Assembly: GCA_016795155.1 (NCBI GenBank)
Contig: JAEUIE010000050.1
Span: 62,001 to 126,000 of the forward strand
Length of the DNA stretch: 64,000 nucleotides
Reading direction: 5' to 3'
DNA from: Planctomycetia bacterium
GTDB taxonomy: Bacteria > Planctomycetota > Planctomycetia > Gemmatales > HRBIN36
The notes beneath the pieces were generated by a model, which did no database searches, was not told the DNA's origin, and saw only the letters and a program-made list of their open reading frames with translations. Made by a program: the position numbers and the translations under genes. Numbering within the stretch: position 1 is the stretch's first letter; the number at the start of each line of letters is the position of its first letter. Positions 34,989-43,713 of the stretch are shown here, one piece after another.

Positions 34989-35987
34989 ATGAACCAGATT
35001 GTTTTCATTCAGGGTGGCGGTGTGGGTGTTGAGCAGGAGATGGCACTCCGCCGCCTGCTCGGCGCGGTCGGCGTATCCTGCAACTGGCAGATGCACTATG
35101 CCGGCCAGGCTGCTGTCGAGAAAGGGTATCCAGCACTTTCTGACAATTTGCTCAACTCGGTGCGCTCTGCAGGCATCGCTCTCAAGACCAAGATTGTCCG
35201 CCCCGGTGACGATCCTGAAACCAACTACAATGTGCTGCTCCGTCGCAAGCTTGGCTGTTTTGCTTCGGTGCGTCCGCTGCGGAACCTCAAAGGTCTGTCC
35301 GGCCGATTCGATAATGTCAATATTCTCCTGGTTCGCGAAATCACCGAAGACCTCTATGCCGCCATTGAACATGAGATTGTTCCCGGCGTGGTGCAATCGA
35401 TTAAAGTGGTGACCGAAGCCGCTTGTCTGCGATTCTTCCAATTCACCTTTGAACTGGCCCGGCAGCAGGGACGCAAAACCGTCCATTGCATTCACAAGGC
35501 GAATATTCTTAAGCAGGCGGATGGCCTGGTACTCGAATGTTTCCGCAAAGTGGCTGGGCAGTTTCCCGAAATCACTCCAAAGGAAATGATTGTCGATAAC
35601 TGCTGCATGCAACTGGTGAGCAAGCCTCAGCAGTTCGATGTCGTTGCGACCGGCAACCTGTATGGTGATCTGCTCAGCGATCTGGGTGCCGGTTTGATTG
35701 GCGGCATTACCCTTGCCGAAGGAATCAATTACGGCAACGGAGTGAAAGTGTATGAATGCGTGCACGGCGGCGATGATACTTCGATTCCTCGTGGCCAGAT
35801 CAACCCGTTGCCTCTGCTCTTCACCGCGCTGCATCTGCTGCGCGATACCGATCAAAACGAGCCTGCCCAGCGATTGCATCAGGCCATCGAAAAGGTGCTC
35901 ACCACCACCGACATTAAAACACCCGATCTGGGTGGCAACTCAACAACCGAAGCCATGGTCGAAGCTATTTTGAAGTCGATTGCATGA
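34989..35987 (+). CDS. Diverged isocitrate dehydrogenase-family paralogue, possible regulatory subunit
   Basis: 332 residues, clearly homologous along its length to the gene just upstream. The core (LVREITEDLYAAIEHEIVPG, HKANILKQADG, NLYGDLLSDLGAGLIGG) is kept. Key positions differ: GDGIGPE is GGGVGVE; the substrate serine segment RSVNV is TNYNV, so Ser is Asn; ENTEG is EITED; and the NAD loop HGSAPDIAG is replaced by HGGDDTSIPRG. Loss of substrate and cofactor contacts with preserved fold resembles non-catalytic subunits of heteromeric NAD-IDH of eukaryotes. A different substrate is the alternative. The gene ends about 145 bases before a strong terminator. Confidence 0.85.
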   Translation: MNQIVFIQGGGVGVEQEMALRRLLGAVGVSCNWQMHYAGQAAVEKGYPALSDNLLNSVRSAGIALKTKIVRPGDDPETNYNVLLRRKLGCFASVRPLRNLKGLSGRFDNVNILLVREITEDLYAAIEHEIVPGVVQSIKVVTEAACLRFFQFTFELARQQGRKTVHCIHKANILKQADGLVLECFRKVAGQFPEITPKEMIVDNCCMQLVSKPQQFDVVATGNLYGDLLSDLGAGLIGGITLAEGINYGNGVKVYECVHGGDDTSIPRGQINPLPLLFTALHLLRDTDQNEPAQRLHQAIEKVLTTTDIKTPDLGGNSTTEAMVEAILKSIA

Positions 35988-36132
35988 TTGGAGTTGCAGT
36001 TTGGAACAAGTCTGTACAGCAGATTTGAACTAGCAGTTGTTGCCGATAAGGCCGATTCAACGCAGAAACATGCGATTTTCCATCAGTTCCAATTTTAATC
36101 ATCATTGGCATCGGAACTGCAATTACATTAGT

Positions 36133-36160
36133 CGCCTGGAAGCGAGTCCCAGGCGTCTTT
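36133..36160 (+). terminator. Rho-independent terminator after the dehydrogenase pair
   Basis: CGCCTGG (36133-36139) pairs perfectly with CCAGGCG (36149-36155) across a 9-base loop and is followed directly by TCTTTTTT. It points rightward and would end the transcript of the 33992-35987 genes. Confidence 0.8.
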
Positions 36161-36177
36161 TTTCCCTTCCTTACGAG

Positions 36178-36207
36178 CACCTGGAGCCAGGCAACTGGTT
36201 CCAGGTG
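36178..36207. repeat. Inverted repeat between convergent genes
   Basis: CACCTGGA (36178-36185) and TCCAGGTG (36200-36207) form a perfect 8-bp stem with a 14-base loop, 8 bases beyond the stop of the leftward ABC permease. No T-run follows on the minus strand, so a terminator role is uncertain. Confidence 0.5.
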
Positions 36208-36215
36208 CCATCTCG

Positions 36216-37640
36216 TTATCCCTTCAACACCCACTTCACCATTTCACCAAAGCTGGCGCCTTTGCCCTGCATCAGCAGGCCCACACGGAAGATGCGGCTA
36301 GCAATCCACACACACAAAAGTGTGGTTGCAATGACAATAGCTACACCCAGCCAGGGCTGCCACCACGGTGTGCTGGGTGGTATTGCAATCCGCGCTGTCA
36401 TCAGCGTGGGAGTCGCAAACGGGAAGAACGATAATGCCGTCGCAACCGCCCCATCCGGTTCCGTGATCAGGTTTTGCAGGAAGAATAACGGGAACGTTGT
36501 CAGCAACATTACTGGAGTCAGCAAGGCTTGCGTTTCCTTGAGATCGGTGCAGGCCGCCCCGACTGCAATGAACAGTGAGCCGAACATCAGCACTGCAAGA
36601 ATCAGGTACACAAGGAACCACGCCATGACCGCCGGCGTGATGTATTCCAGGAAGTTGTATTGCCAGGCAGCCAGGTAAACTCCCGACAGATAGACCACGC
36701 CCATCAGAAGTGATACCCCCACGCCGCCCAGCAGTTTGCCGAGCATGAGTTCAAACGGCTTGGCCGAAGAAAGCAGCACTTCCGAAATACGCTGCATTTT
36801 CTCTTCCACGACTCCTTGCATCAGCGGCGTAGCACCCACCATGATGACCATGAACATGATGATGACAATGCCGAACGGCACCATGAAGGAAATCAGCATG
36901 TTGACGTCTTTGCCGTCTTCCATTTCTCCGGTGATCTTGTTGATGCGGGGCAGGGTTTTGCTGGTGACAGGCAGCCGGGTCATGATGCTCATTAGAGTCA
37001 TCTGATTGATTTTCTCTTTTTCCGCCCGTAGAGCTGGAATCACACGGTTAAATACTTCGCGACACAGTATCCAGAATTCGTTGTAACTGTGATTGTTGGA
37101 ATAATACTTCACGATGAGATCATCAGGGAGCTGATTAGCTTTGACCTTGTCAGCTTCGCGGCCCAGTTCCACCATGTTCGCTGCCTCGGCAGCTGCGTAG
37201 GCAACCAGGGTTTCCTGATCGAGCACAGGTGCTTTGAGGACATTTTCACCAATGTCCATGAAACCATAGATTTCCTTCGTTCTGACTTTCTCCGCCAGTT
37301 CAACTCGCTGTTTCAGTCGTGCTTCAGGGGTATTGTCAGAAGGCGTTATCTTTTCGAGAACAAATTTCGCATCTTTCTGTTTGCCCGAATTTTTGTCGAA
37401 TATCAGTTCCTTGTTGCGGGCCTCAACCGTCTTCTCCAGGGTCGTGAAGAGGAATTGTCCCGGCGTCCGGTCGATGATGTAAAAGGTTTTGTCCTTGGTT
37501 GACTTAACATCCTTGAAAAGATACTGCACCAGGAAACTGCCGCCCATCAGCAAAGGCATCATGATGATGCCGATGAGGAAGGCTTTGGTCATCACCGCGG
37601 CTTTGAATTCCCGCGAGGCTACGATCAATACTTTGCTCAT
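36216..37640 (-). CDS. ABC-2 type transporter permease (NatB-like)
   Basis: 474 residues. The first helix is preceded by SKVLIVASREFKAAVMTKAF, typical for ABC-2 permeases of the NatB/YhaP group. A large extracytoplasmic domain occupies about residues 45-240. Five or more membrane helices then follow, with MVPFGIVIIMFMVIMVGATPLMQGVVEEKMQRISEVLLSS as the conserved core (EEK..R..E.LL.S). It pairs with the ATPase gene 21 bases upstream. NatAB systems export sodium or other small compounds; the substrate here is not determined. The strong similarity of the core supports export, not import. Confidence 0.9.
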   Translation of the reverse strand: MSKVLIVASREFKAAVMTKAFLIGIIMMPLLMGGSFLVQYLFKDVKSTKDKTFYIIDRTPGQFLFTTLEKTVEARNKELIFDKNSGKQKDAKFVLEKITPSDNTPEARLKQRVELAEKVRTKEIYGFMDIGENVLKAPVLDQETLVAYAAAEAANMVELGREADKVKANQLPDDLIVKYYSNNHSYNEFWILCREVFNRVIPALRAEKEKINQMTLMSIMTRLPVTSKTLPRINKITGEMEDGKDVNMLISFMVPFGIVIIMFMVIMVGATPLMQGVVEEKMQRISEVLLSSAKPFELMLGKLLGGVGVSLLMGVVYLSGVYLAAWQYNFLEYITPAVMAWFLVYLILAVLMFGSLFIAVGAACTDLKETQALLTPVMLLTTFPLFFLQNLITEPDGAVATALSFFPFATPTLMTARIAIPPSTPWWQPWLGVAIVIATTLLCVWIASRIFRVGLLMQGKGASFGEMVKWVLKG

Positions 37641-37661
37641 GTGTCCACTCAGTAGGATCGG

Positions 37662-38582
37662 TTAAGCGCCAACCTGTTCAGTTTCCAGGATATCCTTACC
37701 CACGATGCGCATGAAGATGTCCTGAAGCGAAGGTCGGGCAATTTCAAAATGCTGCAACTGGCCATGCTGGCTGATCTGCTGGATGATGCGGTTGGTTTCA
37801 GCGTCGGGTGTCAGCCGCAATTCCTGGTAATTGCCATGATTATCGACATGGGTCACGCCGGGCAATTGATGCAGTTGCAACTGCTGCCCGCGCACCCGAA
37901 TCGTATCAGCACCGTATTGATCCTGAATGGAACTCAGGGTGCCATCAAGCACTTTCTTGCCCTTATAGATCATGAAGATGGCGTCGCACATCTTTTCCGC
38001 CACGCTCATATCGTGCGTGGAAAAGATGACCGTGGTGCCATTCTTGCGGAGATCAAGCACGGCATCACGTAGCACCACGGCATTGACTGGATCGAGGCCA
38101 CTGAAAGGCTCATCGAGCAGCACCAGTTGTGGCTCGCTGATGATGGTGCCAATGAATTGCACCTTCTGCGCCATGCCTTTGGAGAGCGTTTGTACTTTCT
38201 TGTTGCCCCACTCAGAAAGGCCCATGCGATCCAGCCAGGTTTGAATCTTCTGATTATCAGCTGGCTTGTTCTTCATCGCTGCAAAGAAGCGTAGGAGATC
38301 ATTCACCTTCATTTGCCGATACAAGCCACGCTCTTCGGGTAGATAGCTCACATTATCGTGGGCAGCCTGCAGATTTTCTTCACCGAGCACCCGGAGGTGT
38401 CCCTCATCCGGTGCGATGATGCGCATGATCATGCGCATCGTGGTGGTTTTGCCTGAACCATTTGGCCCGATAAAACCGTAAATACTGCCTTGGGGAACCG
38501 TCAGTGTTAACCGATCAACAGCGATATGCGTGCCAAAACTCTTGGTTACATTCTCTATTTCCACGGCAGATGTTGATGTCAT
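37662..38582 (-). CDS. ABC transporter ATP-binding subunit (NatA-like)
   Basis: 306 residues. Walker A GPNGSGKTT, Q-loop region SYLPEERGLYRQ, signature LSKGMAQKVQF (a degenerate LSGGQ with Lys) and Walker B LVLLDEPFSGLD are visible, with the H-loop in FSTHDMSVAEK. LPEERGLY and the LSKGM signature are typical of NatA-type exporters. A C-terminal domain of about 80 residues has little conservation. It is the first gene of a two-gene operon with the permease at 36216-37640. Confidence 0.93.
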   Translation of the reverse strand: MTSTSAVEIENVTKSFGTHIAVDRLTLTVPQGSIYGFIGPNGSGKTTTMRMIMRIIAPDEGHLRVLGEENLQAAHDNVSYLPEERGLYRQMKVNDLLRFFAAMKNKPADNQKIQTWLDRMGLSEWGNKKVQTLSKGMAQKVQFIGTIISEPQLVLLDEPFSGLDPVNAVVLRDAVLDLRKNGTTVIFSTHDMSVAEKMCDAIFMIYKGKKVLDGTLSSIQDQYGADTIRVRGQQLQLHQLPGVTHVDNHGNYQELRLTPDAETNRIIQQISQHGQLQHFEIARPSLQDIFMRIVGKDILETEQVGA

Positions 38583-38620
38583 ACCCGTTCCCGTTGTGTT
38601 GCGATATGTGTTATTCGTCG

Positions 38621-39406
38621 CTACAGCTTCACTATTGTATGGCTTTGAATTTCTAATGGTGTGCCTAATCCTGCCTGCAGAAACTCTGCTGCGTTACCAT
38701 TGACGACGGCGATCTCCAGAAAACCTGAACTGGAAACCAGTGCAATCGCTTCGCCGGGTGCTGCTTCGCCATAGGTTTTCTTCAAACTAGAGATGCTGTA
38801 GCTGCCCAAGCGTACTTCCATCGGTGACGATGGCAAATCAGAAATGGCAATGTTCGAAATCAGGTTGCCAAAAGCATCGATGAAAACAATCTCACCTTCT
38901 AAACCAGAACCCGTTTTGCGCACTTGCCTGATCGGCAATGTCTGCCAGTTAGTAATAACAGGTCCCAGTGATTGAACAGGCAAACCACTTGCCAGAGCCG
39001 CTGCACAGGGTGCGAAAATATCTCTACCATGAAACGTTGAACTGACCTGGGGCAGCCAATGCTCACGATTCGAAAGTTCTCTGACTTCTTTCGGTTGAGG
39101 TAAGAGTGTCGCCAATCCATTATCGGGGCAAAGCAGATAGTGCTGATTGATTTGAAAGCAAAGCGCTTTGCGGCTGGTGCCCACACCAGGATCAATCACC
39201 ACGATATGTATGGTCTCAGGCGGAAACCAGGGTAGGGCATCACGCAAAAAGTATGCGCCATGCTGCACATTCTGAGATGGTATGTCGTGGCTCAGATCAA
39301 CCATCTGAACATCAGAACAGCGGGATAAAATCACCCCCTTCATTGCGGCCACATAGGGTGATGCCGTTCCGAAATCGGTAGTCAGCGTAATAATGCGATT
39401 CGCCAT
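38621..39406 (-). CDS. SAM hydroxide adenosyltransferase family protein (DUF62)
   Basis: 261 residues from ATG 39406; upstream in-frame codons add 21 residues without similarity. The start MANRIITLTTDFGTASPYVA, with the TTDFG motif, is the family hallmark. VQMVDLSHDIPSQNVQHGAYFL, VVIDPGVGTSRKAL, CPDNGLATLL and FHGRDIFAPCAAALA also match. The family hydrolyses S-adenosylmethionine to adenosine and methionine, and is related to fluorinases and chlorinases. The C-terminal beta barrel is present, so the protein is complete. It is 38 bases upstream of the ABC ATPase on the same strand. Confidence 0.92.
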   Translation of the reverse strand: MANRIITLTTDFGTASPYVAAMKGVILSRCSDVQMVDLSHDIPSQNVQHGAYFLRDALPWFPPETIHIVVIDPGVGTSRKALCFQINQHYLLCPDNGLATLLPQPKEVRELSNREHWLPQVSSTFHGRDIFAPCAAALASGLPVQSLGPVITNWQTLPIRQVRKTGSGLEGEIVFIDAFGNLISNIAISDLPSSPMEVRLGSYSISSLKKTYGEAAPGEAIALVSSSGFLEIAVVNGNAAEFLQAGLGTPLEIQSHTIVKL

Positions 39407-39711
39407 ACGTTTATTGTAAGTAACGCAGGAATTAGTAACTATGCGATACTTTTCTCCTCCCCTTACCAAGGGGAGGCTGGGTGGGGTTATTCCTATCGCC
39501 AGGATTTACCCCCTCTAACTCCCCCTTGGAAAGGGGGAGAACTAGATCGCTTAGCCTTTCATGTATTTTGCGAAAGTGTTGCATTCACGGTCTGCCTAGT
39601 CGTTACAGTTGTAACCTGAAAACGTCACTCAACATCAACAGCCAAAATCATCATTGAAACCAGGATGACTCTGACGGTACGATAAAGCAGCAATCCTTGA
39701 GACCATGTTGC
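39407..39711. other. Intergenic region with a C/G-run inverted repeat
   Basis: 305 bases between divergent genes. Apart from the C/G-run element at 39456-39539 I see no gene, RNA or clear promoter. The segment 39590-39711 leads into the deacylase and has no convincing ribosome site. Confidence 0.6.
39456..39539. repeat. Paired C/G-run hairpins forming an inverted repeat
   Basis: Two perfect 9-bp hairpins with 3-base loops: CCTCCCCTT-ACC-AAGGGGAGG (39456-39476) and CTCCCCCTT-GGA-AAGGGGGAG (39519-39539). The flanks GGGTGGGG and CCCCCTC also pair, so the whole element is roughly symmetric around 39498. I recall similar units in many bacterial genomes; no function is established. Confidence 0.8.
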
Positions 39712-41268
39712 ATGTACTTTCTTCTTTTCATGTTGCTGTCCGCTGTCAGTTCCGCAGAAACGCCCGATATTATCCTTCGTGGCGGATTGGTTTTTGATGG
39801 CAGCGGCCTGCCTGGTGTCAATCGCGATATCGCCATCAAGGGTGATCGCATACTCCGCATTGGCGGAGCCATACAGGCCGGTCCTAAAACCCGCATCATC
39901 GATGTTTCCAACAAAATAATCTGTCCGGGCTTTATTGATCTCCACTCGCACAGCGATGACAATATTCTCGCAGCACCCACGCGAAGTAATCTGAATTATC
40001 TCACTCAAGGCGTTACCACCATCGTCACCGGCAACTGCGGCTTCGGGCCCGTGCAGGTAAAGGATTACTATGCAGCCATCGACCGCAACCAGGCTGGCAC
40101 CAATGTCTGTCACCTGGTGCCGCACAATACCCTTCGCCGAACGGTGATGGGCAATGTTAATCGTGCCCCAAGCGCTACAGAGTTGGCGCGAATGACTGCA
40201 CTCGTGGAAGCAGCCATGAAAGACGGCGCCTGGGGAATCTCGACAGGATTGATCTACACGCCCGGCACCTATGCAGCTCTCGATGAACTGCAGACGCTGT
40301 CTAAAGTTGTAAGCCGATATGAGGGCATCTATGCCACCCATATGAGAAATGAAGGCGATGAAGTGCTGGCTGCCATCGATGAAGCACTGACTATCGGAAC
40401 GAGTGCCCGTTTGCCGGTGCATATCTCGCATTTGAAAGTTTCAGGCCGATCTTCCTGGGGCAAAGCCAGCCTGGTGTTATCACGAATGGAACAGGCAAGG
40501 CGATCAGGACAGTTGGTGACAGCAGATCAATACCCTTATGCCGCTTCCAGCACTTCACTTCAGGCAACCGTCATACCGGCACGGTATCGCGAAGGCACCA
40601 CGGAAGAGAACAAAGCCCGATGGAACGATGGCACCCAAGGCCCGGCATTGCGTAAAGCTGTCGAGGAAAATATTGCAAAGTCTGATCAGGGACGTGCCAT
40701 CCGCATCGCCCGCTACGTGCCCAATCAAGCCTGGCAGGGATTATCGCTCGCCGTCATTGCGGAGAAAGAAAAGAAATCGATGGTGAACCTTGTCCAAGAA
40801 ATCGAAAGTAAAGGCGGAGCACAGATTGTCCATTTCAGCATGAATGAAGAAGATGTCAGGCTGATTGCCAAACAGGATTATGTCGCGACGGCCAGCGATG
40901 GTTCTGCTCTGGTACCCGACAGCACAGTGCCCCACCCGCGCTGTTACGGAACGTTTTCGCGAAAAATCGGCCGATACGCCATTGAAGAAAAGCTGATGCC
41001 TCTGGAACAAGCCGTTCGTTCCGCCACCGGTCTGGCTGCTGATATTCTGCGATTGCCTCAGCGGGGATATCTCAAGCCAGGGTTCTATGCGGATATCGCA
41101 GTGATTGATCCAGACACTTTTCGTGACCAGGCAACATATGAAAAGCCTCATCAGTACTCAACTGGAATTGATTATCTGCTCATCAACGGCAAGATAGTCA
41201 TCGAACAGGGCAAGTACCAGGGAACCTTGGCTGGCAAGGCCTTGCGACATGCCAATGTTCAGCCATAA
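39712..41268 (+). CDS. Secreted N-acyl-D-amino-acid deacylase (D-aminoacylase type amidohydrolase)
   Basis: 518 residues from ATG 39712; an in-frame TTG at 39697 is possible but gives no better signal peptide. MYFLLFMLLSAVSSAET is a signal sequence. The amidohydrolase core shows IILRGGLVFDGSG, FIDLHSHSDDNIL (metal-binding HxH), GNCGFGP with the Cys characteristic of D-aminoacylases, STGLIYTPGTYAALDEL, ATHMRNEGDEVLAAIDEAL and VHISHLKVSG. These enzymes remove acyl groups from D-amino acids, perhaps from peptidoglycan-derived or environmental peptides. The small secreted gene 41341 follows on the same strand after 72 bases. Confidence 0.92.
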   Translation: MYFLLFMLLSAVSSAETPDIILRGGLVFDGSGLPGVNRDIAIKGDRILRIGGAIQAGPKTRIIDVSNKIICPGFIDLHSHSDDNILAAPTRSNLNYLTQGVTTIVTGNCGFGPVQVKDYYAAIDRNQAGTNVCHLVPHNTLRRTVMGNVNRAPSATELARMTALVEAAMKDGAWGISTGLIYTPGTYAALDELQTLSKVVSRYEGIYATHMRNEGDEVLAAIDEALTIGTSARLPVHISHLKVSGRSSWGKASLVLSRMEQARRSGQLVTADQYPYAASSTSLQATVIPARYREGTTEENKARWNDGTQGPALRKAVEENIAKSDQGRAIRIARYVPNQAWQGLSLAVIAEKEKKSMVNLVQEIESKGGAQIVHFSMNEEDVRLIAKQDYVATASDGSALVPDSTVPHPRCYGTFSRKIGRYAIEEKLMPLEQAVRSATGLAADILRLPQRGYLKPGFYADIAVIDPDTFRDQATYEKPHQYSTGIDYLLINGKIVIEQGKYQGTLAGKALRHANVQP

Positions 41269-41340
41269 TAATATTCACTTGTTATTCCATTGCTTCTGCC
41301 TCCCGCAGAAGTTACTCTTCATCATCCCAAGGAGTCCGGT

Positions 41341-41874
41341 ATGTTCAGACGTTGCCTGTTGCTGATGCTTGTAGTTTTCATGTTGCCAGTCATGCTGGGT
41401 GCCCAGGATGAGAGCAATCTGAAATTCCAGAAGCATCAGTCCAAGGAAGGGAAGTACAAAGTTGAATTTCCCGGCAAGCCGATGACGCAGAATCAGAAGG
41501 CGAACACGGAACTCGGAGAAATCACCATCGTGCTCGATGTCGTTGCTATCGGCCAGAACATGGCGTTCATTGTCAGTTACAACGATTACCCCGAAGCCAT
41601 CACGAACGCTGACCCCATCACGGTTCTCAATGGCGTACGTGATGGCAATAAAGGCAAAGACGGCGAAATCATTGAAGATCGAGCCGATGTCTTCGGGCCG
41701 GACAAGATTCCCTGTAAACGCGTTTACATCAAAAAGCCCAACGATCTGTACATGAAGAATCTGATGATCATGAAAGGCACTCGATTATATCAGGTAATGG
41801 TGGTTGCCAAAAAGCCGGCAATCGAGTCAGATGCCATCAACAAGTATTACAAGTCATTTGAACTGACGAAATAG
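41341..41874 (+). CDS. Small secreted protein of unknown function
   Basis: 177 residues. The start at 41341 has an AAGGAG site just upstream and begins a signal peptide (MFRRCLLLMLVVFMLPVMLG). The mature protein begins with charged residues and then has a beta-rich segment: EGKYKVEFPGKP, GEITIVLDVVAIGQNMAFIV, and a pattern ending in FELTK. This resembles short lipoprotein-like or periplasmic proteins common in planctomycetes, but I do not know a function. The lactate permease gene starts 28 bases after its stop, so the two are probably transcribed together. Confidence 0.78.
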   Translation: MFRRCLLLMLVVFMLPVMLGAQDESNLKFQKHQSKEGKYKVEFPGKPMTQNQKANTELGEITIVLDVVAIGQNMAFIVSYNDYPEAITNADPITVLNGVRDGNKGKDGEIIEDRADVFGPDKIPCKRVYIKKPNDLYMKNLMIMKGTRLYQVMVVAKKPAIESDAINKYYKSFELTK

Positions 41875-41901
41875 CCACAGCATTCTGCGGGGAGTTGAAC
41901 A

Positions 41902-43677
41902 TTGCACGTTTCACTGTGGGCTGCCGAGGTCTTCAGGCAACAGCTTGATCCTTTAGGCAGCCCATGGCTTTCAACTCTGGTTGCAGCCATCCCGGTAGTT
42001 GCCCTCTTTGTTTTTCTGGTGCCGATGCGCTGGCTGGCCCCCAAAGCCGGTCTGGGCGGCGCTATTCTCGCTATCCTGGTTGCTGTCTTTGCATTCGGCA
42101 TGCCCTGGGATAAGGCGCTCTCCGCCATGGGTTTCGGCATGGCTTTTGGCCTGATGCCGGTTGGCTGGAACATCTTCTTCGCCATGTTTCTTTACAACAT
42201 CACGGTCGAAACCGGGCAATTCACCATCATCCGCCGCTCGGTTGCCAGTGTTTCACCCGATGTCCGCATCCAGGCGATTCTCATCGGTTTCTGTTTTGGT
42301 GCATTCCTCGAAGGCGCTGCTGGCGGTGGCACACCGGTTGCCATCTGCGGTGCCATACTTGTGGGTCTGGGTTTTTCTCCCTTCCAGGCTGCGGTGCTTT
42401 GCCTCATTGCCAACACCAGTCCGGTAGCCTATGGCGGACTCGGTTCGCCTCTCATCGTGCTCGGTGGTGTGACCGGAATTCCCACCGATACCTTGTCCGT
42501 CATGGCAGGTTACCAGCTTCCGATTTTCTCCTGCATCATCCCGCTCTGGATGGTCAAATGTATGTGCACCTGGAAGCAGACCTGGGAAGTGCTTCCTGCG
42601 CTGCTGGTGGCTGGCTTCAGCTTTGCGGTATTCCAGTTTACCTTTGCCACCATCCATGTCTGGATGCCCAGCGTGGTTCTCTACAACATGACCGACATTG
42701 GCGGCGGCATCTTCTCGCTGCTGGTAACAGCATGGTTCCTCAAGTACTGGAAACCTTCCAGCATCATGACCTATGAACCTGCTTCCACGGTAGCAACATC
42801 CGCAGCACATTCCTGGGCAGAAACAGGTCCATTAACCACTGCCAATGTGATCAAAGCCTGGTCGCCCTATGCCCTCATGTCAGTCGCTTTGTTTGCACTA
42901 GGCCTCGTCAGGCAGGCTGAAATCAGAAACGATCCCAGGCAGATTCAGATCGTGGGCCCTGTTTACACCAACTATCTTTTTCCTGTGACACCGCTGCAAG
43001 ATTCGGTCTACCGCGATAGTGCCTTATTGTTGAAAGATACGAGGGAAAAGCCTGAGCCTGCCGTGTTCGAATTCACCTGGGCCACTGCTGCAGGTACTGC
43101 GGTACTGCTAGCTGCCATCGTTTCCATGTTGGTCTTGAGAATGAACCTGAAGCAACTCTGGAACGTGTGCAAGCGAACCGTCTGGCAGATGCGTATTCCC
43201 ATCCCCACCATTGCGCTCATGCTGGGCTTGAGTTACGTTACGCGCTATTCAGGCATGGACGCGTGTCTGGGATATGCCTTCGCCAGCACTGGCATGCTCT
43301 ATCCCTTTTTTGCATCACTCCTGGGCTGGCTCGGCGTGTTCCTCACCGGAACCGACGCGGGCAGCAACGCGCTATTCGGAAGCCTGCAGAAAATTGCTGC
43401 TACCAGTGTGTATCAGCAGAATCCGGAGGCCTTCGGTTCCCTGAACATGCAACAGGTACAGACGCTCATCTGTACCACCAATAGCACCGGTGGCGTCATG
43501 GGAAAAATGATAGATGCTCAAAGTATCTGCGTTGCTACTGCAGCGACCAATCAGACGGGGAAAGAGGCTGATATCTTCAAAGCCGTGGTCTGGCACAGCA
43601 TCGTACTGGCATGTCTGATGGGACTACTGGCTTTGCTGCAGGCCTACGTGTGGCCCTTCCAGGCCATGGTGCCGTGA
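41902..43677 (+). CDS. L-lactate/glycolate permease family protein
   Basis: 591 residues with about 12-14 hydrophobic helices. LctP/GlcA family signatures are NIFFAMFLYNITVETGQFTIIRRSVASVS, FGAFLEGAAGGGTPVAICGAIL, NTSPVAYGGLGSPL and, near the C terminus, FLTGTDAGSNALFGSLQKIAA and TNSTGGVMGKMI. The family carries lactate, and some members glycolate, with protons. The gene begins with TTG at 41902, placed 7 bases after GGGGAG. With glcEF in this window glycolate is a plausible substrate, but this is inference. A short CTCCC/GGGAG stem (43687-43701) separates it from the convergent gene. Confidence 0.92.
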   Translation: MHVSLWAAEVFRQQLDPLGSPWLSTLVAAIPVVALFVFLVPMRWLAPKAGLGGAILAILVAVFAFGMPWDKALSAMGFGMAFGLMPVGWNIFFAMFLYNITVETGQFTIIRRSVASVSPDVRIQAILIGFCFGAFLEGAAGGGTPVAICGAILVGLGFSPFQAAVLCLIANTSPVAYGGLGSPLIVLGGVTGIPTDTLSVMAGYQLPIFSCIIPLWMVKCMCTWKQTWEVLPALLVAGFSFAVFQFTFATIHVWMPSVVLYNMTDIGGGIFSLLVTAWFLKYWKPSSIMTYEPASTVATSAAHSWAETGPLTTANVIKAWSPYALMSVALFALGLVRQAEIRNDPRQIQIVGPVYTNYLFPVTPLQDSVYRDSALLLKDTREKPEPAVFEFTWATAAGTAVLLAAIVSMLVLRMNLKQLWNVCKRTVWQMRIPIPTIALMLGLSYVTRYSGMDACLGYAFASTGMLYPFFASLLGWLGVFLTGTDAGSNALFGSLQKIAATSVYQQNPEAFGSLNMQQVQTLICTTNSTGGVMGKMIDAQSICVATAATNQTGKEADIFKAVVWHSIVLACLMGLLALLQAYVWPFQAMVP

Positions 43678-43713
43678 CATCATCAACTCCCCTGCTGGGA
43701 GACGGTTATTTGC

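Noticed and set aside
34971-35879. Open minus-strand frame of 302 codons
   Set aside because: Opposite to the diverged dehydrogenase gene, whose homology spans the whole stretch.
36178-36207. Terminator for the leftward ABC permease
   Set aside because: The stem is good, but the sequence after it on the minus strand is not T-rich; it is listed only as an inverted repeat.
39625-40431. Open minus-strand frame of 268 codons
   Set aside because: Antisense to the deacylase, which has the metal motif in the same segment.
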